The notes: a model not told the origin generated them from the letters alone. Counted from the stretch's first letter, positions 23,692 through 32,374 are shown. The stretch is DNA of 59,762 nt from Solirubrobacteraceae bacterium (GCA_016463765.1 JAEMQS010000022.1:1-59762); one strand, 5' to 3'. Program-made: numbers and translations.

Positions 23692-24104
23692 ACGACCTCC
23701 GTGATCGTGCCGGGGTCGATCTCGCCCACCCCGCCGACCGTGAGCTTCGGCTCACCGTCGACCCACGTGACCTTCTCGACCTTGCCGCTGACGGCGTCGC
23801 CGGCCTCGTTCTTGTAGGTCACGTCACGGCCGACGAGCGACACCGCCCAGTCCGTGCGCGCGGCCTTCGCCAGGCTCGTGGTCTGCGCCGTGAGGTTCGT
23901 CATCGCCTCCAGGCTCGAGAACTGGGCCAGCTGGGCGAGCTGCCCGGTCTGGTCCGTGGGGTTCATCGGGTCCTGGTACTTCATCTGGGCGGTGAGCAGC
24001 TTGAGGAACGAGTCCTTGTCGAGACTCGAGCTCGTCCCCTCGGAGTTCGTCTGCTTCTTCGTCAGATCGAGCGCCGCGTTGTTGACGGCGGAAACTGTGG
24101 ACAT
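23688..24104 (-). CDS. flgD: Hook assembly scaffold protein FlgD
   Basis: FlgD caps the growing hook. It has 138 residues, shorter than enterobacterial FlgD (about 230) because the C-terminal Fn3/tudor-like part is reduced; short forms are common in Gram-positive bacteria. The conserved N-terminus is present: LDKDSFLKLLTAQMKYQDPM, NPTDQTGQLAQLAQFSSLEA and MTNLTAQ. The remainder (about 85-138) has VGRDVTYKNEAGDAVSGKV and ends in a strand. It lies 18 nt after fliK and overlaps the TIGR02530 gene. Confidence 0.93.
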   Translation of the reverse strand: MSTVSAVNNAALDLTKKQTNSEGTSSSLDKDSFLKLLTAQMKYQDPMNPTDQTGQLAQLAQFSSLEAMTNLTAQTTSLAKAARTDWAVSLVGRDVTYKNEAGDAVSGKVEKVTWVDGEPKLTVGGVGEIDPGTITEVV

Positions 24105-24122
24105 CCGTGTCTCCTTCCTGTC

Positions 24123-25421
24123 CTATGCCCGCACGTCAACGAGGGCGCCCGGGATGAGCGGGCGCACCGTGACGGGAGCGTCGTCGTGGTCATGGTCGGT
24201 GACGGCGTCCATGCCGCCGCGGCGGGAGGTCCCACCGCTTGCGTCGCGCCCGTCGGAACGGGCGCCGGTCCGGGCCTCGTCACCGCGCGCCTGCGCGGAG
24301 AGGCCGATGTCGAGGCGCACGATCTCCACGCCCTGGTCCTCGAGGGACTGGCGCAGCTGATCGGCGGCGGCCTGGAGGCCCTGGAGGGCCTCGGGCCGGT
24401 CGACGGTCATGGTGGCGGTCAGCCCGCCGCCCGTGACACTGCGCAGGCGGACCTGCACCGTGCCGAGCTCGGCCGGATGCAGCTCGAGGTTCGCCGTGGC
24501 CTGGCCGCGGCCGACCGCCAGCTCGACGAGCGCCTGCATGCGGTGCACCTGCGGGGAAAGCAGGGGACCGGTCGGCGGCAGCGTCGTGACCGGGGTCGCC
24601 GCCGGCATGACCGGGGGCGGTGCGGCGTTCGCGTTGGCGTTCGCGGCCTCGGCGTTCGCCACCGCCTGCGCGGCTGCCGCGGCGGCCTGGCTCTGGCCCT
24701 GGTCGCCGCCGCTCTGGGCGCCGCGCTCGTGGCCGAACGCGTGGCCGTTGCCGCGGCCCGGCGCGTCGGCCGGCCGGTTCGCGGCGTCGGGCTTCTCGCC
24801 CTTGCCCGCGGCCGGAGCGGTCTGCTCCTCCACGGGGACCTCGGCGCCGTCGGCCGCAGCCGTCGCGCCGGGGGTCTCGGCAATCTTGGGCTCGGAGGTG
24901 ACCGCGGGGGCGGCGATCTCCGAGCCGGCCGGTCCAGCCGTCGCACCCGCGCCCTCCAGCGCGGGCACGACGGCCTCCGGCTTCGGCGACGACCCACCCG
25001 TGACGACGGGCGCCTCCACACCCGTCTGCGCGGCCACGCCCTCCAGCGCGGCTGCGGTCTGCGACGCGGGGGCGTCGCCGGTGGTCGTCGACGTCTGGCC
25101 CTCTGCGACGAGCGGCGACTCGTCGACCGTGGGGGAAACCTGGGGCGTGGCAGGGGCCTCCGCGCTGGGATCGGCGACGGCGTCCGGCTGTGCCGGTGCG
25201 GTCTCCTCGCCCTGCGGGGCGTCCTGCTGAGTGACCGGCCCAGTCGGGGTCTCGGTCTGTGCTTCGCGGCCTTCCGCAGGTGCGGTCCGGGCCTGGGTTT
25301 CCGACGCGAGGAACAGGTCGAATCCTGTCCCCGGTGGACCCCCGGGAGGTGCCCCTCCGGAGGCGGCGACCCGAGGTGGTGCGTGGGTCGCCTGAGTGAT
25401 GGTGCGGGGAGTCACGCTCAT
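24123..25421 (-). CDS. fliK: Flagellar hook-length control protein FliK
   Basis: FliK measures hook length and triggers the FlhB export switch. The protein has 432 residues, of which about 1-300 is an Ala/Pro/Glu-rich, low-complexity ruler region without recognisable motifs. The C-terminal Flg_hook domain (about 300-385) is recognisable: [31 protein letters not shown] and [20 protein letters not shown]. The start overlaps the lytic transglycosylase stop (ATGA). A second FliK-like protein is at 55539-56192. Identification rests on the C-terminal domain and on the position upstream of flgD. Confidence 0.9.
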   Translation of the reverse strand: MSVTPRTITQATHAPPRVAASGGAPPGGPPGTGFDLFLASETQARTAPAEGREAQTETPTGPVTQQDAPQGEETAPAQPDAVADPSAEAPATPQVSPTVDESPLVAEGQTSTTTGDAPASQTAAALEGVAAQTGVEAPVVTGGSSPKPEAVVPALEGAGATAGPAGSEIAAPAVTSEPKIAETPGATAAADGAEVPVEEQTAPAAGKGEKPDAANRPADAPGRGNGHAFGHERGAQSGGDQGQSQAAAAAAQAVANAEAANANANAAPPPVMPAATPVTTLPPTGPLLSPQVHRMQALVELAVGRGQATANLELHPAELGTVQVRLRSVTGGGLTATMTVDRPEALQGLQAAADQLRQSLEDQGVEIVRLDIGLSAQARGDEARTGARSDGRDASGGTSRRGGMDAVTDHDHDDAPVTVRPLIPGALVDVRA

Positions 25422-26185
25422 GTGGTGGAGTAGGGCAGGCCGCCGGATGACGGACTACTCGTCGGGGTGGACATGGACGTCGTGGGCACATCCGCGCCGA
25501 TCGCCGCGGCGGCGACGGGCATGGTGGACGTGGCAGGCAGGCCGGCCGCCGGGGCCGCGGCGGGAGTCGCGCTCGCGCGGTACTCCTCCGCGTACGCCAG
25601 GACCTTCTTGACGTAGTTCTGGGTCTCGGCGTACGGCGGAATCCCGCCGAACTTCTGGACCGCGCCCGGGCCGGCGTTGTACGCGGCCAGCGCCTTGCGC
25701 TCGTCGCCGCCGAAGGCGTCGAGCTGCTGCTTGAGGTACTTCGCGCCGCCGTCCAGCGCCTGCGCCGGGTCGGTGGCATCGGTGACACCGAGCGACGCGG
25801 CGGTGCCGGGCATGAGCTGCGTCAGACCGGTGGCGCCCGCGGGGCTCCTGGCGTTCGGGTTGAAGTTCGACTCCTGCCGGACGAGCGCGGTCAGCAGCGC
25901 GGGATCGACCCCGTGCTTCTGGGCGGCGGCCTGGATCTCGGCGGAGAAGGGGGTGTTCAGCGGGCCGGTGGCGGCGCCCTGGGTGCCGGTCGCGGCGGCG
26001 AGCGGCGTCAGCGCGGCGCCGGGGGTGTCCGCGTTCGCGGCCCCGTCCTGGCCACCGGACGTGGTGGCCGTCTGCAGCGCGGAGGCGAAGTCGCCCGTCG
26101 CATCAGCCGGCGCAGGACCCGCCTGCAGCGAGCTGATCATCTGCTGGATCTCGTCGACCCGGGCGGAGATGGCGGTGACGCTCAT
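25418..26185 (-). CDS. Flagellar lytic transglycosylase (SLT domain; FlgJ-like role)
   Basis: This enzyme is expected to cut peptidoglycan so the rod can pass. It has 255 residues. A low-complexity N-terminus (1-75) is followed by an SLT/lysozyme-like domain (about 80-200): catalytic Glu105 in [17 protein letters not shown], then [33 protein letters not shown] and [13 protein letters not shown] Pro/Ala/Ser/Thr-rich tail completes it. There is no Sec signal peptide, which suggests export through the flagellar apparatus itself; this is an inference. It overlaps fliJ and fliK by 4 nt each. It may stand in for the muramidase part of FlgJ. Confidence 0.9.
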   Translation of the reverse strand: MSVTAISARVDEIQQMISSLQAGPAPADATGDFASALQTATTSGGQDGAANADTPGAALTPLAAATGTQGAATGPLNTPFSAEIQAAAQKHGVDPALLTALVRQESNFNPNARSPAGATGLTQLMPGTAASLGVTDATDPAQALDGGAKYLKQQLDAFGGDERKALAAYNAGPGAVQKFGGIPPYAETQNYVKKVLAYAEEYRASATPAAAPAAGLPATSTMPVAAAAIGADVPTTSMSTPTSSPSSGGLPYSTT

Positions 26186-26643
26186 CGGCCGGCCATCTTC
26201 CGGACGTGCTGGGAGAGCGCCATCTCGTCGAGCGCGGCACCTTCACGGCGCGCGTTCTCGGCGGCGTGCTCGTCGCGGCGCCGGTCCTTCAGGCGCTCGA
26301 GCACCTCACGCTTCTGCCGCGCCTCGTTGAGCTCGTCGCGGCGCACGGTCAGTTCGGTGTCGGTCCGGTCGAGCTCGCGCTCGGCCGTGGTGCGATGACG
26401 CTCCAGGCGCTCGAGCCACAGCTGCTGGCCGAGGAGGTCCTGGGCGGGGACCGGTCCCGCGGCGGCGCCGGTGCGACGGCCGTCGCGCGCCTGCTCGATG
26501 AGGTCCTGCGCAGCCTGGAGCATCGCGGCGCCACGGGCGCGGCGGTTCAGGCTGGCGGCGAACTCCTCACGCGCACGGTCCTCGTCGTGGGCCCGCAGCT
26601 CGCGGACCCGCTCGAGGCCGAACTTGAAGGGGACATCGGTCAT
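26182..26643 (-). CDS. fliJ: Flagellar export ATPase stalk protein FliJ
   Basis: FliJ is a coiled-coil protein that inserts into the FliI hexamer and couples it to FlhA. The predicted protein is 153 residues, nearly all helix and highly charged, with heptad-like patterns ([36 protein letters not shown]). The start [19 protein letters not shown] resembles FliJ. ATG at 26643 is used; a GTG one codon upstream is also possible. A sigma-28-like -10 element ends only 9 nt upstream, so the message would be leaderless or nearly so. It is separated from fliI by a 2.5-kb island of unrelated genes. Sequence conservation in this family is low, so position carries much of the weight. Confidence 0.85.
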   Translation of the reverse strand: MTDVPFKFGLERVRELRAHDEDRAREEFAASLNRRARGAAMLQAAQDLIEQARDGRRTGAAAGPVPAQDLLGQQLWLERLERHRTTAERELDRTDTELTVRRDELNEARQKREVLERLKDRRRDEHAAENARREGAALDEMALSQHVRKMAGR

Positions 26644-26652
26644 CACGCCTGT

Positions 26653-26679
26653 AGGTCGGTCGGCGCGGGACGCGCTTCA
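26653..26679 (-). promoter_or_regulatory. Candidate sigma-28 promoter for fliJ-flbD
   Basis: On the minus strand, TGAA, 15 nt, then ACCGACCT. It ends 9 nt before the fliJ ATG. Supporting evidence is the same 15-nt spacer as the other copies and a palindrome just upstream. Confidence 0.5.
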
Positions 26680-26686
26680 GCCGAGT

Positions 26687-26698
26687 GGACGCTTGTCC
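26687..26698. promoter_or_regulatory. Palindrome upstream of the fliJ promoter
   Basis: The plus strand reads GGACGCTTGTCC (4-bp arms GGAC/GTCC). The minus strand reads CGGACAAGCGTCCAC, sharing CGGACAA..GTCCAC with the palindrome upstream of the fliO promoter at 4565-4576. It is 7 nt from the -35 element here, against 10 nt at fliO. Confidence 0.35.
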
Positions 26699-26721
26699 GG
26701 GGGACGTCTGGGCGACGGGCG

Positions 26722-27120
26722 TCACACTCCGGCGAGTTTCTCCCGGATCTGCGCGGGAATCGGGGTCTTCGTGCCCGTCGCCGGATCGATGAACACGTAC
26801 CGCAGCTCGGCGTCCAGGACCGCCTCCCCGTTCTTGGTGATCGCCACCGCCATCGTGGCGCTGGTGGTCCCCAGGTGCGGGAACGACAGCGCGATGTCGA
26901 GCAGGTCGTCCGCGCGCGCGGGCGCGAGGAAGCGCTGCGTCGCCTCGGCGACCACGAGGTCCGCCGCGTGCTCGGAGACCATCGCGTCGTAGGAGCCGAA
27001 CGCGTCGCGCATGAGCTCGGTCACCGCGACGTCGATGAGCGCGAGGTAGTGCGCGTTGAACACGATCCCCTGCGGATCGCACTCACCGAAGCGGACGCGG
27101 AGCGTGTGAACGTAGGGCAC
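26722..27120 (-). CDS. Hotdog-fold acyl-CoA thioesterase (4HBT/YbgC family)
   Basis: This is predicted to hydrolyse an acyl-CoA thioester in the cytoplasm; the substrate is unknown. The 132-residue protein starts at GTG (27120). The 4HBT active-site signature is present: RVRFGECDPQGIVFNAHYL, with Asp15 as the expected catalytic residue. Later strands (LDIALSFPHLGTTSATMAVA, ELRYVFIDPATG) fit the fold. It is transcribed in the same direction as fliI and fliJ but has no functional link with flagella; it forms an island with the two convergent plus-strand genes downstream. Co-transcription with fliJ is possible, since only 78 nt separate them. Confidence 0.85.
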   Translation of the reverse strand: MPYVHTLRVRFGECDPQGIVFNAHYLALIDVAVTELMRDAFGSYDAMVSEHAADLVVAEATQRFLAPARADDLLDIALSFPHLGTTSATMAVAITKNGEAVLDAELRYVFIDPATGTKTPIPAQIREKLAGV

Positions 27121-27280
27121 GTCACGCAGTCTCGCATCGGGTCGCCCGACTTGTGGTCGATCGCGACAGGGCGTACAGTTCCGGCCTCATTCCGTTCGGG
27201 GGGGCGGACAACTGTCCAGACATCGCATCATCGCCGCGGCCGCGCGCGTCATCGCCGCCGCCGCGCTCATCACGTCCGTC

Positions 27281-28693
27281 ATGCTGCTCGTCGCTGCGCC
27301 CGCGCAGTCGAGCTCGGCGACGAAGAAGCTCACGCGCTACGTCGCAGGCGAGGCGTGCAAGCCCGTCAAGCCGCTGACGGAGAAGACCCAGACCACCGCG
27401 GGCGAGCCTGTCCGCGAGTTGGACGAGGACACGCGTCCGACCGCCGAGAGCGTCGAGGACGCGCTGCCCGCGCCGCCGGCCGGCGAGAAGTGGCGGATCG
27501 GGTTCGCGGCCAACGCGCAGGGTTTCATCGTCCGGGTCTTCCTCGGGGACGAGCAGGTCGGCAGCGGGCTCATCCGCTGGGACCGCAGCTACCGCTTCCT
27601 CATCGACCTCCAGGACTTCGACATCGCCGGCTCGCCGGTGGACATCACCGGCCGGCTCGAGGGCTGCGACATCTTCGCGAAGGACCCGATCACGAAGGTC
27701 ACGGCGAACATCGTCGGGCCGATCCAGTTCACCGAGACGATCTCGCTGGTCAAGGGCGACCTGATCTGGGACAGCGAGGGCATCCGCCTCTCGGGCGACG
27801 CGAAGATCGCGTGCGCCACGAGCGGCGGCCTCAAGGGATCCGCGACCGTCGACTACCGCACGCCGGAGACGTGGACGCTGCACATCCTCGGCTCCACCGA
27901 CGGGCCGACGTGCGTCATGGAGGAGGGCTTCTCCATCGCCAACGCGACCATCGGCGGGACGATCACGGCGAAGGCGGGGGCGGTCGACGGCAAGGTCACC
28001 GGCCGCGCGACCGTCGCCGCGCCCATCCTGCCGTTCGGCGCCTGGGACGCCACCTTCGAGCTGCTCATGACCGGGACAGTCAAGAAGGTCGTCACGACGT
28101 TCAGCGCGAACGCGTCGAACCCGGCCGGCTTTGCGACCGTGACCATCGGCCCCGACGGCGAGCTCGTCATCAAGCTCAACCTCAACGCGCCTCCGGGCGG
28201 CGGCCCGGACACCGGTCCCGGCGCCGACACGTACGTCGACCCGGGCGCGTACCTCGACCCGGCGAGCACGCGCCCGAGCTCCCTGCGCTGCCGCATCCCG
28301 AGCGTCAAGCGCGGGTCCACGCTGACCACCACCCGGCGGGCGATGACGAAGGCCAACTGCAAGACGCGGATCAAGCGGGTCAAGTCGAACCTCGTGAAGA
28401 AGGGCCGCGTCGTCGGCCTCACGCAGCAGCGCGGGAAGACGTTCCGCGCGGGCACGACGATCACCGTCCGGGTGTCCGCGGGCCCGGGACCGCGCTGCAA
28501 GGTCCCGAGCATCAAGCGGGGCTCCACGCTGGCGTCGGCGCGGCGGGCGATGACGAAGGCCAACTGCACGGTCCGCGTCCAGCGCGTGGCGTCGAGCACG
28601 GTCCGCAAGGGCCGGGTCGTCGGGGTCTCGCAGAAGCGCGGCAAGACGTTCGCCGCCGGGACGCGGATCACGGTCCGCGTGTCGGCGGGGTAG
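27281..28693 (+). CDS. Secreted protein with two C-terminal PASTA-like domains
   Basis: The 470-residue protein from ATG 27281 begins MLLVAAPAQSS, which is only the tail of a signal peptide. In the same frame the DNA upstream encodes a better one (SRHRIIAAAARVIAAAALIT), so translation may start at the CTG at 27212. A beta-rich domain of unknown family fills about residues 60-310. Two tandem PASTA-like repeats follow (about 341-406 and 409-470), each with R/K-C-x-I/V-P-S and ending ITVRVSAG. Stretches of the two repeats are identical at the DNA level. PASTA domains usually bind peptidoglycan or muropeptides. No kinase or transpeptidase domain is attached. It is divergent from the thioesterase gene across a 160-nt gap. 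Confidence 0.85.
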   Translation: MLLVAAPAQSSSATKKLTRYVAGEACKPVKPLTEKTQTTAGEPVRELDEDTRPTAESVEDALPAPPAGEKWRIGFAANAQGFIVRVFLGDEQVGSGLIRWDRSYRFLIDLQDFDIAGSPVDITGRLEGCDIFAKDPITKVTANIVGPIQFTETISLVKGDLIWDSEGIRLSGDAKIACATSGGLKGSATVDYRTPETWTLHILGSTDGPTCVMEEGFSIANATIGGTITAKAGAVDGKVTGRATVAAPILPFGAWDATFELLMTGTVKKVVTTFSANASNPAGFATVTIGPDGELVIKLNLNAPPGGGPDTGPGADTYVDPGAYLDPASTRPSSLRCRIPSVKRGSTLTTTRRAMTKANCKTRIKRVKSNLVKKGRVVGLTQQRGKTFRAGTTITVRVSAGPGPRCKVPSIKRGSTLASARRAMTKANCTVRVQRVASSTVRKGRVVGVSQKRGKTFAAGTRITVRVSAG

Positions 28694-28726
28694 GCGGCCG
28701 CACACCAGGCGTAGAGTGAGCAGCAC

Positions 28727-29191
28727 GTGCTGTCCGTGCTGCTCACCAGCGTTGCCGTCGCAAGCGCCCCGGTCCCAGCGACGCCGGCCGCCGCGGGCCC
28801 GATCCGGTTCGCCCAGGTGCCCGTGGTCTTGTTCGCACGCACGGAGGGCACGCCACGGTTCAACGTGATCGTGCGCACGACGCGGCGGCTGCCCGGCGGG
28901 CGGGTTGCCGCGCGCGCGGACCTCACGGTCAATGGGATCGGGGACCCGGCACCCGTCACCCGCATCCCGCCGAGCTCGCGGCGATGCGCAGGTCTGATGA
29001 TGGAGGGCGGGAACCCCGAGACCGCGGAGGTACGCGACGGGGATGAGGTGTCCGTGGCACTCCGGATTCTGACCAAGCCGCGGCGGACGCTGCGTGCGCG
29101 GGCATCCGCCCGCAAGGTCAGCGTGGAGGATCTCGCCGACGACAGCGGGATCCCCGCGAAGCGCTGGCTCCGGGTGGCCGGCTGCCGCTAG
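28727..29191 (+). CDS. Small secreted protein of unknown function
   Basis: I do not recognise this 154-residue protein. It starts with GTG (28727), 33 nt after the PASTA gene, probably in one transcript. The N-terminus is hydrophobic (LLTSVAVASAPVPATPAAAG), consistent with a short signal peptide but without positive charges. The rest has alternating strand-like segments (FNVIVRTTRRLPGGRVAARA, DGDEVSVALRILTK) and two cysteines (about 86 and 153) that could pair. The longer frame on the opposite strand here is rejected because this one fits the spacing and the terminator that follows. Confidence 0.55.
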   Translation: MLSVLLTSVAVASAPVPATPAAAGPIRFAQVPVVLFARTEGTPRFNVIVRTTRRLPGGRVAARADLTVNGIGDPAPVTRIPPSSRRCAGLMMEGGNPETAEVRDGDEVSVALRILTKPRRTLRARASARKVSVEDLADDSGIPAKRWLRVAGCR

Positions 29192-29197
29192 GCACCA

Positions 29198-29236
29198 CTG
29201 TCGCGTTTCCGGCGATAGTCGCCGTGAAAGCGACAG
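29198..29236. terminator. Bidirectional terminator between convergent genes
   Basis: This is an extended imperfect inverted repeat. Outer arms are CTGTCGC and GCGACAG, inner arms CGGCGA and TCGCCG around a 3-nt loop, with TTTC/GAAA pairing between them. It sits in the 75-nt gap between the small secreted gene (+) and fliI (-), where a two-way stop is expected. Confidence 0.65.
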
Positions 29237-29266
29237 CCACGATTCAGCGCGCGGCCGCGCCGCGGG

Positions 29267-30736
29267 TTAGACGCCCAGGTTCAGCGGCGGGATCGCCGAC
29301 GGGTTGGCCGCGGGGAACTCCCCGGGGACACCGTCGGCCGCCTCGCCCATCGGCGCGGCGCCGGCGGGCATCGCGCCGCCCATGCCGCCCGACTGCGCGG
29401 CGAGGCCCAGGAGCAGCTGGTCGGCCTGCTCCGCCGTCGAGACGTCCTCGACGGACTGGCGCAGGAAGTCCTCGATCGGGTGGCGCATGGCGATCGCCCG
29501 GTCGGTCAGCGGGTCGGATCCCGCCTCGTACGCGCCGATGGAGATCAGGTCGCGCTTGTCCTTGTACGCGGCCATGAGCGAGCGGACCTCCTGGCCCGCC
29601 GCCCGCACCTCGGGGGTCATGATCTCGCCGACCAGACGCGACACGGACTGCAGCACGTCGATCGCCGGATAGTGGCCCTGGTGCGCGAGCTCGCGCGTCA
29701 GGACGATGTGGCCGTCGAGGATCGACCGCACGGCATCCGCGATCGGCTCGTTCATGTCGTCGCCGTCGACGAGCACCGTGTAGAGCGCGGTGATCGAGCC
29801 CTCGGCGCTGGTGCCCGAGCGCTCGAGCAGCTTCGGCAGCAGCGCGAAGACGGACGGGGTGTAGCCGCGCGTGGCGGGCGGCTCGCCGATGGCCAGGCCG
29901 ACCTCGCGCTGCGCCATGGCGAAGCGGGTGACCGAGTCCATCATGAGCATGACGTTGGCGCCCTGGTCGCGGAACGCCTCGGCGATCGTCGTCGCCGTCA
30001 TCGCCGCCTTGATGCGGACGAGCGCCGGCTGATCGGAGGTGGCGACGACCACGACGGACCGCTCGATGGCGTCGCCCAGGTCGCGCTCGATGAACTCCCG
30101 GACCTCGCGGCCGCGCTCGCCGACCAGGCAGATGACGTTGATGTCGGCCGAGGTCGACCGGGCGATCATGCCCAGCAGCGACGACTTGCCGACGCCCGAG
30201 CCGGCGAAGATGCCCATCCGCTGGCCGCGGCCGCACGGCACGAGCGAGTCGAGTGCGCGGACGCCGAGCGACACGCGGTCCTCGATGCGCGGGCGCTGCA
30301 GCGGGTCGGGCGGTGACGCGTTGGCGCCGCGACGGGCCGACAGGGACGGGTCGTCGCCACCGTCGATCGGGCGACCGAGGCCGTCGAGCACCCGGCCGAG
30401 CATGTCGTTGCCGACCGGGACCGTGAGCTGATCGCCCGTGGCGATGACCGCGTTGCCCGGGCCGATCCCGTGCATGTCGCCGAGCGGCATCAGCAGGGTG
30501 CGGCCGGCGCGGAAGCCGACGACCTCCGAAGGCACGGTCGGGCGGTCGCGGCCCGTGGAGATCTCGCAGATCTCTCCGACCTCGACCTCGAGGCCCGCCG
30601 CTTCGATGATGAGCCCGATGACGTCGCTGACGCACCCGCGGCGCACGGACAGGTCCGCGCGGCTTACCGAGACGGCGAGCCGGGCGAGCTTCTCCAGGCC
30701 CGAGTCGAGGGCCTCGTCAGCCGTCAGCGAACTCAC
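29267..30736 (-). CDS. fliI: Flagellar export ATPase FliI
   Basis: FliI is the hexameric ATPase of the export apparatus, related to F1 beta. I prefer the GTG at 30736 (489 residues), which has GAGG 9 nt upstream and overlaps the end of fliH; a GTG five codons earlier is also open. Walker A is AGSGVGKS (about 178-185). Walker B lies in NVMLMMDSVTRFAMAQRE, and the ALYTVLVDGDDMNEPIADAV block is typical. The C-terminus has a Gly/Met/Ala/Pro-rich tail of about 50 residues not present in enterobacterial FliI. It is the last gene of the flgB-fliI unit; fliJ, its usual neighbour, is displaced. Confidence 0.97.
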   Translation of the reverse strand: MSSLTADEALDSGLEKLARLAVSVSRADLSVRRGCVSDVIGLIIEAAGLEVEVGEICEISTGRDRPTVPSEVVGFRAGRTLLMPLGDMHGIGPGNAVIATGDQLTVPVGNDMLGRVLDGLGRPIDGGDDPSLSARRGANASPPDPLQRPRIEDRVSLGVRALDSLVPCGRGQRMGIFAGSGVGKSSLLGMIARSTSADINVICLVGERGREVREFIERDLGDAIERSVVVVATSDQPALVRIKAAMTATTIAEAFRDQGANVMLMMDSVTRFAMAQREVGLAIGEPPATRGYTPSVFALLPKLLERSGTSAEGSITALYTVLVDGDDMNEPIADAVRSILDGHIVLTRELAHQGHYPAIDVLQSVSRLVGEIMTPEVRAAGQEVRSLMAAYKDKRDLISIGAYEAGSDPLTDRAIAMRHPIEDFLRQSVEDVSTAEQADQLLLGLAAQSGGMGGAMPAGAAPMGEAADGVPGEFPAANPSAIPPLNLGV

Positions 30737-31298
30737 GCTCGAGCACCTCACGCGCCCGGGTCAGCTTGGTCTCGATCGACGCGTCGACGTCGCCCTCACC
30801 GGTGCGGACGATCGCCCCGCCGCGCGACACGCGGCGCTCGGCCTGCACGTCGACCGAGGAGATCCCGCCCAGCTGGCTGATGAGGTCGTCGAGGCCGCCG
30901 CGCACGATGTCGAGGTCCTCGGGGTTGACGAGGATCTGCACCCGCTCGCGGTCGGCGAGGCGGCGCAGCGCGCCGCGGATCGCCTCGAGCACGCGCTCGG
31001 GCTCCACGGTCACGGCGGCGCCGATGATCTGTTCGGCGATGCGCAGCGCCAGGCCGACGGCCCCGCGCTCCAGGCCGTCGGTCACGTGGATGCGCAGCTC
31101 GTCGAGACCCGCCGCGGCGCCCACGAGCGCCTCGGCGGCCGGCGCGCACGCGGCGCGGCCCTCGGCCATGCCGGCGGCGAGACCCTCCTCGTAGGCCTGC
31201 TGGCGAATCGCGTCGGCCTGCGCCACCGCCTCGGCGATGGGGTCGGGCCGGTCGTACATGCCGGTCGGGGGGACCAGCTGCGGCAACTCAAACGTCAT
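30717..31298 (-). CDS. fliH: Flagellar export ATPase regulator FliH
   Basis: FliH dimers hold FliI at the C ring and regulate it. The 193-residue protein has a helical, charged N-terminal half (AVAQADAIRQQAYEEGLAAG with the GxxxG-like AAGMAEGRAA segment) and a C-terminal half resembling the V-ATPase E-subunit/FliH fold (LALRIAEQIIGAAVTVEPER, VQILVNPEDLDIVRG). The start overlaps the fliG stop by 4 nt, and the end overlaps fliI by 20 nt. FliH sequences diverge strongly, so the call relies partly on the fliG-fliH-fliI order. Confidence 0.9.
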   Translation of the reverse strand: MTFELPQLVPPTGMYDRPDPIAEAVAQADAIRQQAYEEGLAAGMAEGRAACAPAAEALVGAAAGLDELRIHVTDGLERGAVGLALRIAEQIIGAAVTVEPERVLEAIRGALRRLADRERVQILVNPEDLDIVRGGLDDLISQLGGISSVDVQAERRVSRGGAIVRTGEGDVDASIETKLTRAREVLEREFADG

Positions 31299-32374
31299 AG
31301 GACATCCCCTCCGCCGCCCTCTTCCTCACCGCGCGGGAGGACGATGGTGCCCTCCTCGTCGAGGCGACGGACGATGGCGACGATCTTGCCCTGCGCCTCT
31401 TCCACGACGGTGCGGCGCTGCGGGGGCATGACCTCGATGTCCTCGCGCAGCGTCTGCGCGGCGCGCTCGGACATGTTCGACAGGAACTTCTCGACAAGAT
31501 CGTCCGGGACGCCACGCAGCGCCAGGACCAGGTCCTTGCCCTCCACCTCGCGGAGGATGAGCTGCATGTCGCGGTCCTCGAGCACCGACAGGTCCTCGAA
31601 GGTGAAGAGCTTCATCCGGACCTCGTCGGCGAGCTCCGGCGCGTTGGACGCGAGGGTCTCGATGACGTGGCGCTCGGTCGAGCGGCCCGCGTTGTTCAGG
31701 ATGTCGGCGAGCGAGTCGACCCCGCCGGGTGAGTGGAACTCCGCCGTGCTGATCGCGGAGATCTTCTGGCGCAGGCCCTGGTCGATCGCGCCGATGACGC
31801 CCGGGTTCGTCTCGCGCATCGTCGCGATGCGGACGGCGATCTCCGCCTGGTCCTCGGGCGGGAGGTGCGTGAGCACCTGGCCGGCGACGCTCGGCCACAG
31901 GGACGCGATCACGAGCGCGACGGTCTGCGGCGCCTCGTCCTTCAGCAAGGTGCAGATCTGCTCGGGCGGAGTGCGGCGCAGGAACTCGAACGGGCGGACC
32001 TCGCCGCGCGCCTGGAGCAGGCTGATGATCTCGTCGGCGCGCTGCGGGCCAAGGAGGTTCTCGAGGACCTCGCGCGTGTACTCGAGGCCGCCGAGGGCCA
32101 CCTCGGAGCCGGGCGCGAGGCTGATGTACATCTCCTCGTACAGCGACTCGGCGACGTTCGCGTCGACGCGGTAGATCTCCGCCATGTCGGCCGAGAGCTG
32201 CTCGACCTCCTCGTCGGGCAGGAACCGCATGATCTCCGCGGCCTTCTCCGGACCGAGGCTGACGAGCAGCGCGGCGGCCTTCTGACGGCCGGTGTACGAG
32301 GCGGTCGGGTTGCCGACCGGCCCGACCGGGGCGAGGTCGGTGCCGGGGGTCGGGGCTTCGGCCAACTCGCTCAC
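31295..32374 (-). CDS. fliG: Flagellar motor switch protein FliG
   Basis: FliG connects the MS ring to the C ring and interacts with MotA to generate torque. I use the GTG at 32374 (359 residues), which overlaps the fliF stop (GTGA) and has GGAGG just upstream; a GTG six codons earlier is also in frame. The three FliG domains are clear: N (about 25-110, KAAALLVSLGPEKAAEIMRF), M (about 115-230, RTPPEQICTLLKDEAPQTVA and the THLPPEDQAEIAVRIA block) and C (about 235-335, FEDLSVLEDRDMQLILREVE, EKFLSNMSERAAQTLREDIE) with the charged torque helix. Confidence 0.96.
   Translation of the reverse strand: MSELAEAPTPGTDLAPVGPVGNPTASYTGRQKAAALLVSLGPEKAAEIMRFLPDEEVEQLSADMAEIYRVDANVAESLYEEMYISLAPGSEVALGGLEYTREVLENLLGPQRADEIISLLQARGEVRPFEFLRRTPPEQICTLLKDEAPQTVALVIASLWPSVAGQVLTHLPPEDQAEIAVRIATMRETNPGVIGAIDQGLRQKISAISTAEFHSPGGVDSLADILNNAGRSTERHVIETLASNAPELADEVRMKLFTFEDLSVLEDRDMQLILREVEGKDLVLALRGVPDDLVEKFLSNMSERAAQTLREDIEVMPPQRRTVVEEAQGKIVAIVRRLDEEGTIVLPRGEEEGGGGDVL

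Noticed and set aside
27122..28726. 534-codon minus-strand frame across the PASTA gene
   Set aside because: It is an Arg/Asp-rich antisense shadow; the plus-strand frame has a signal sequence and two PASTA-like repeats.
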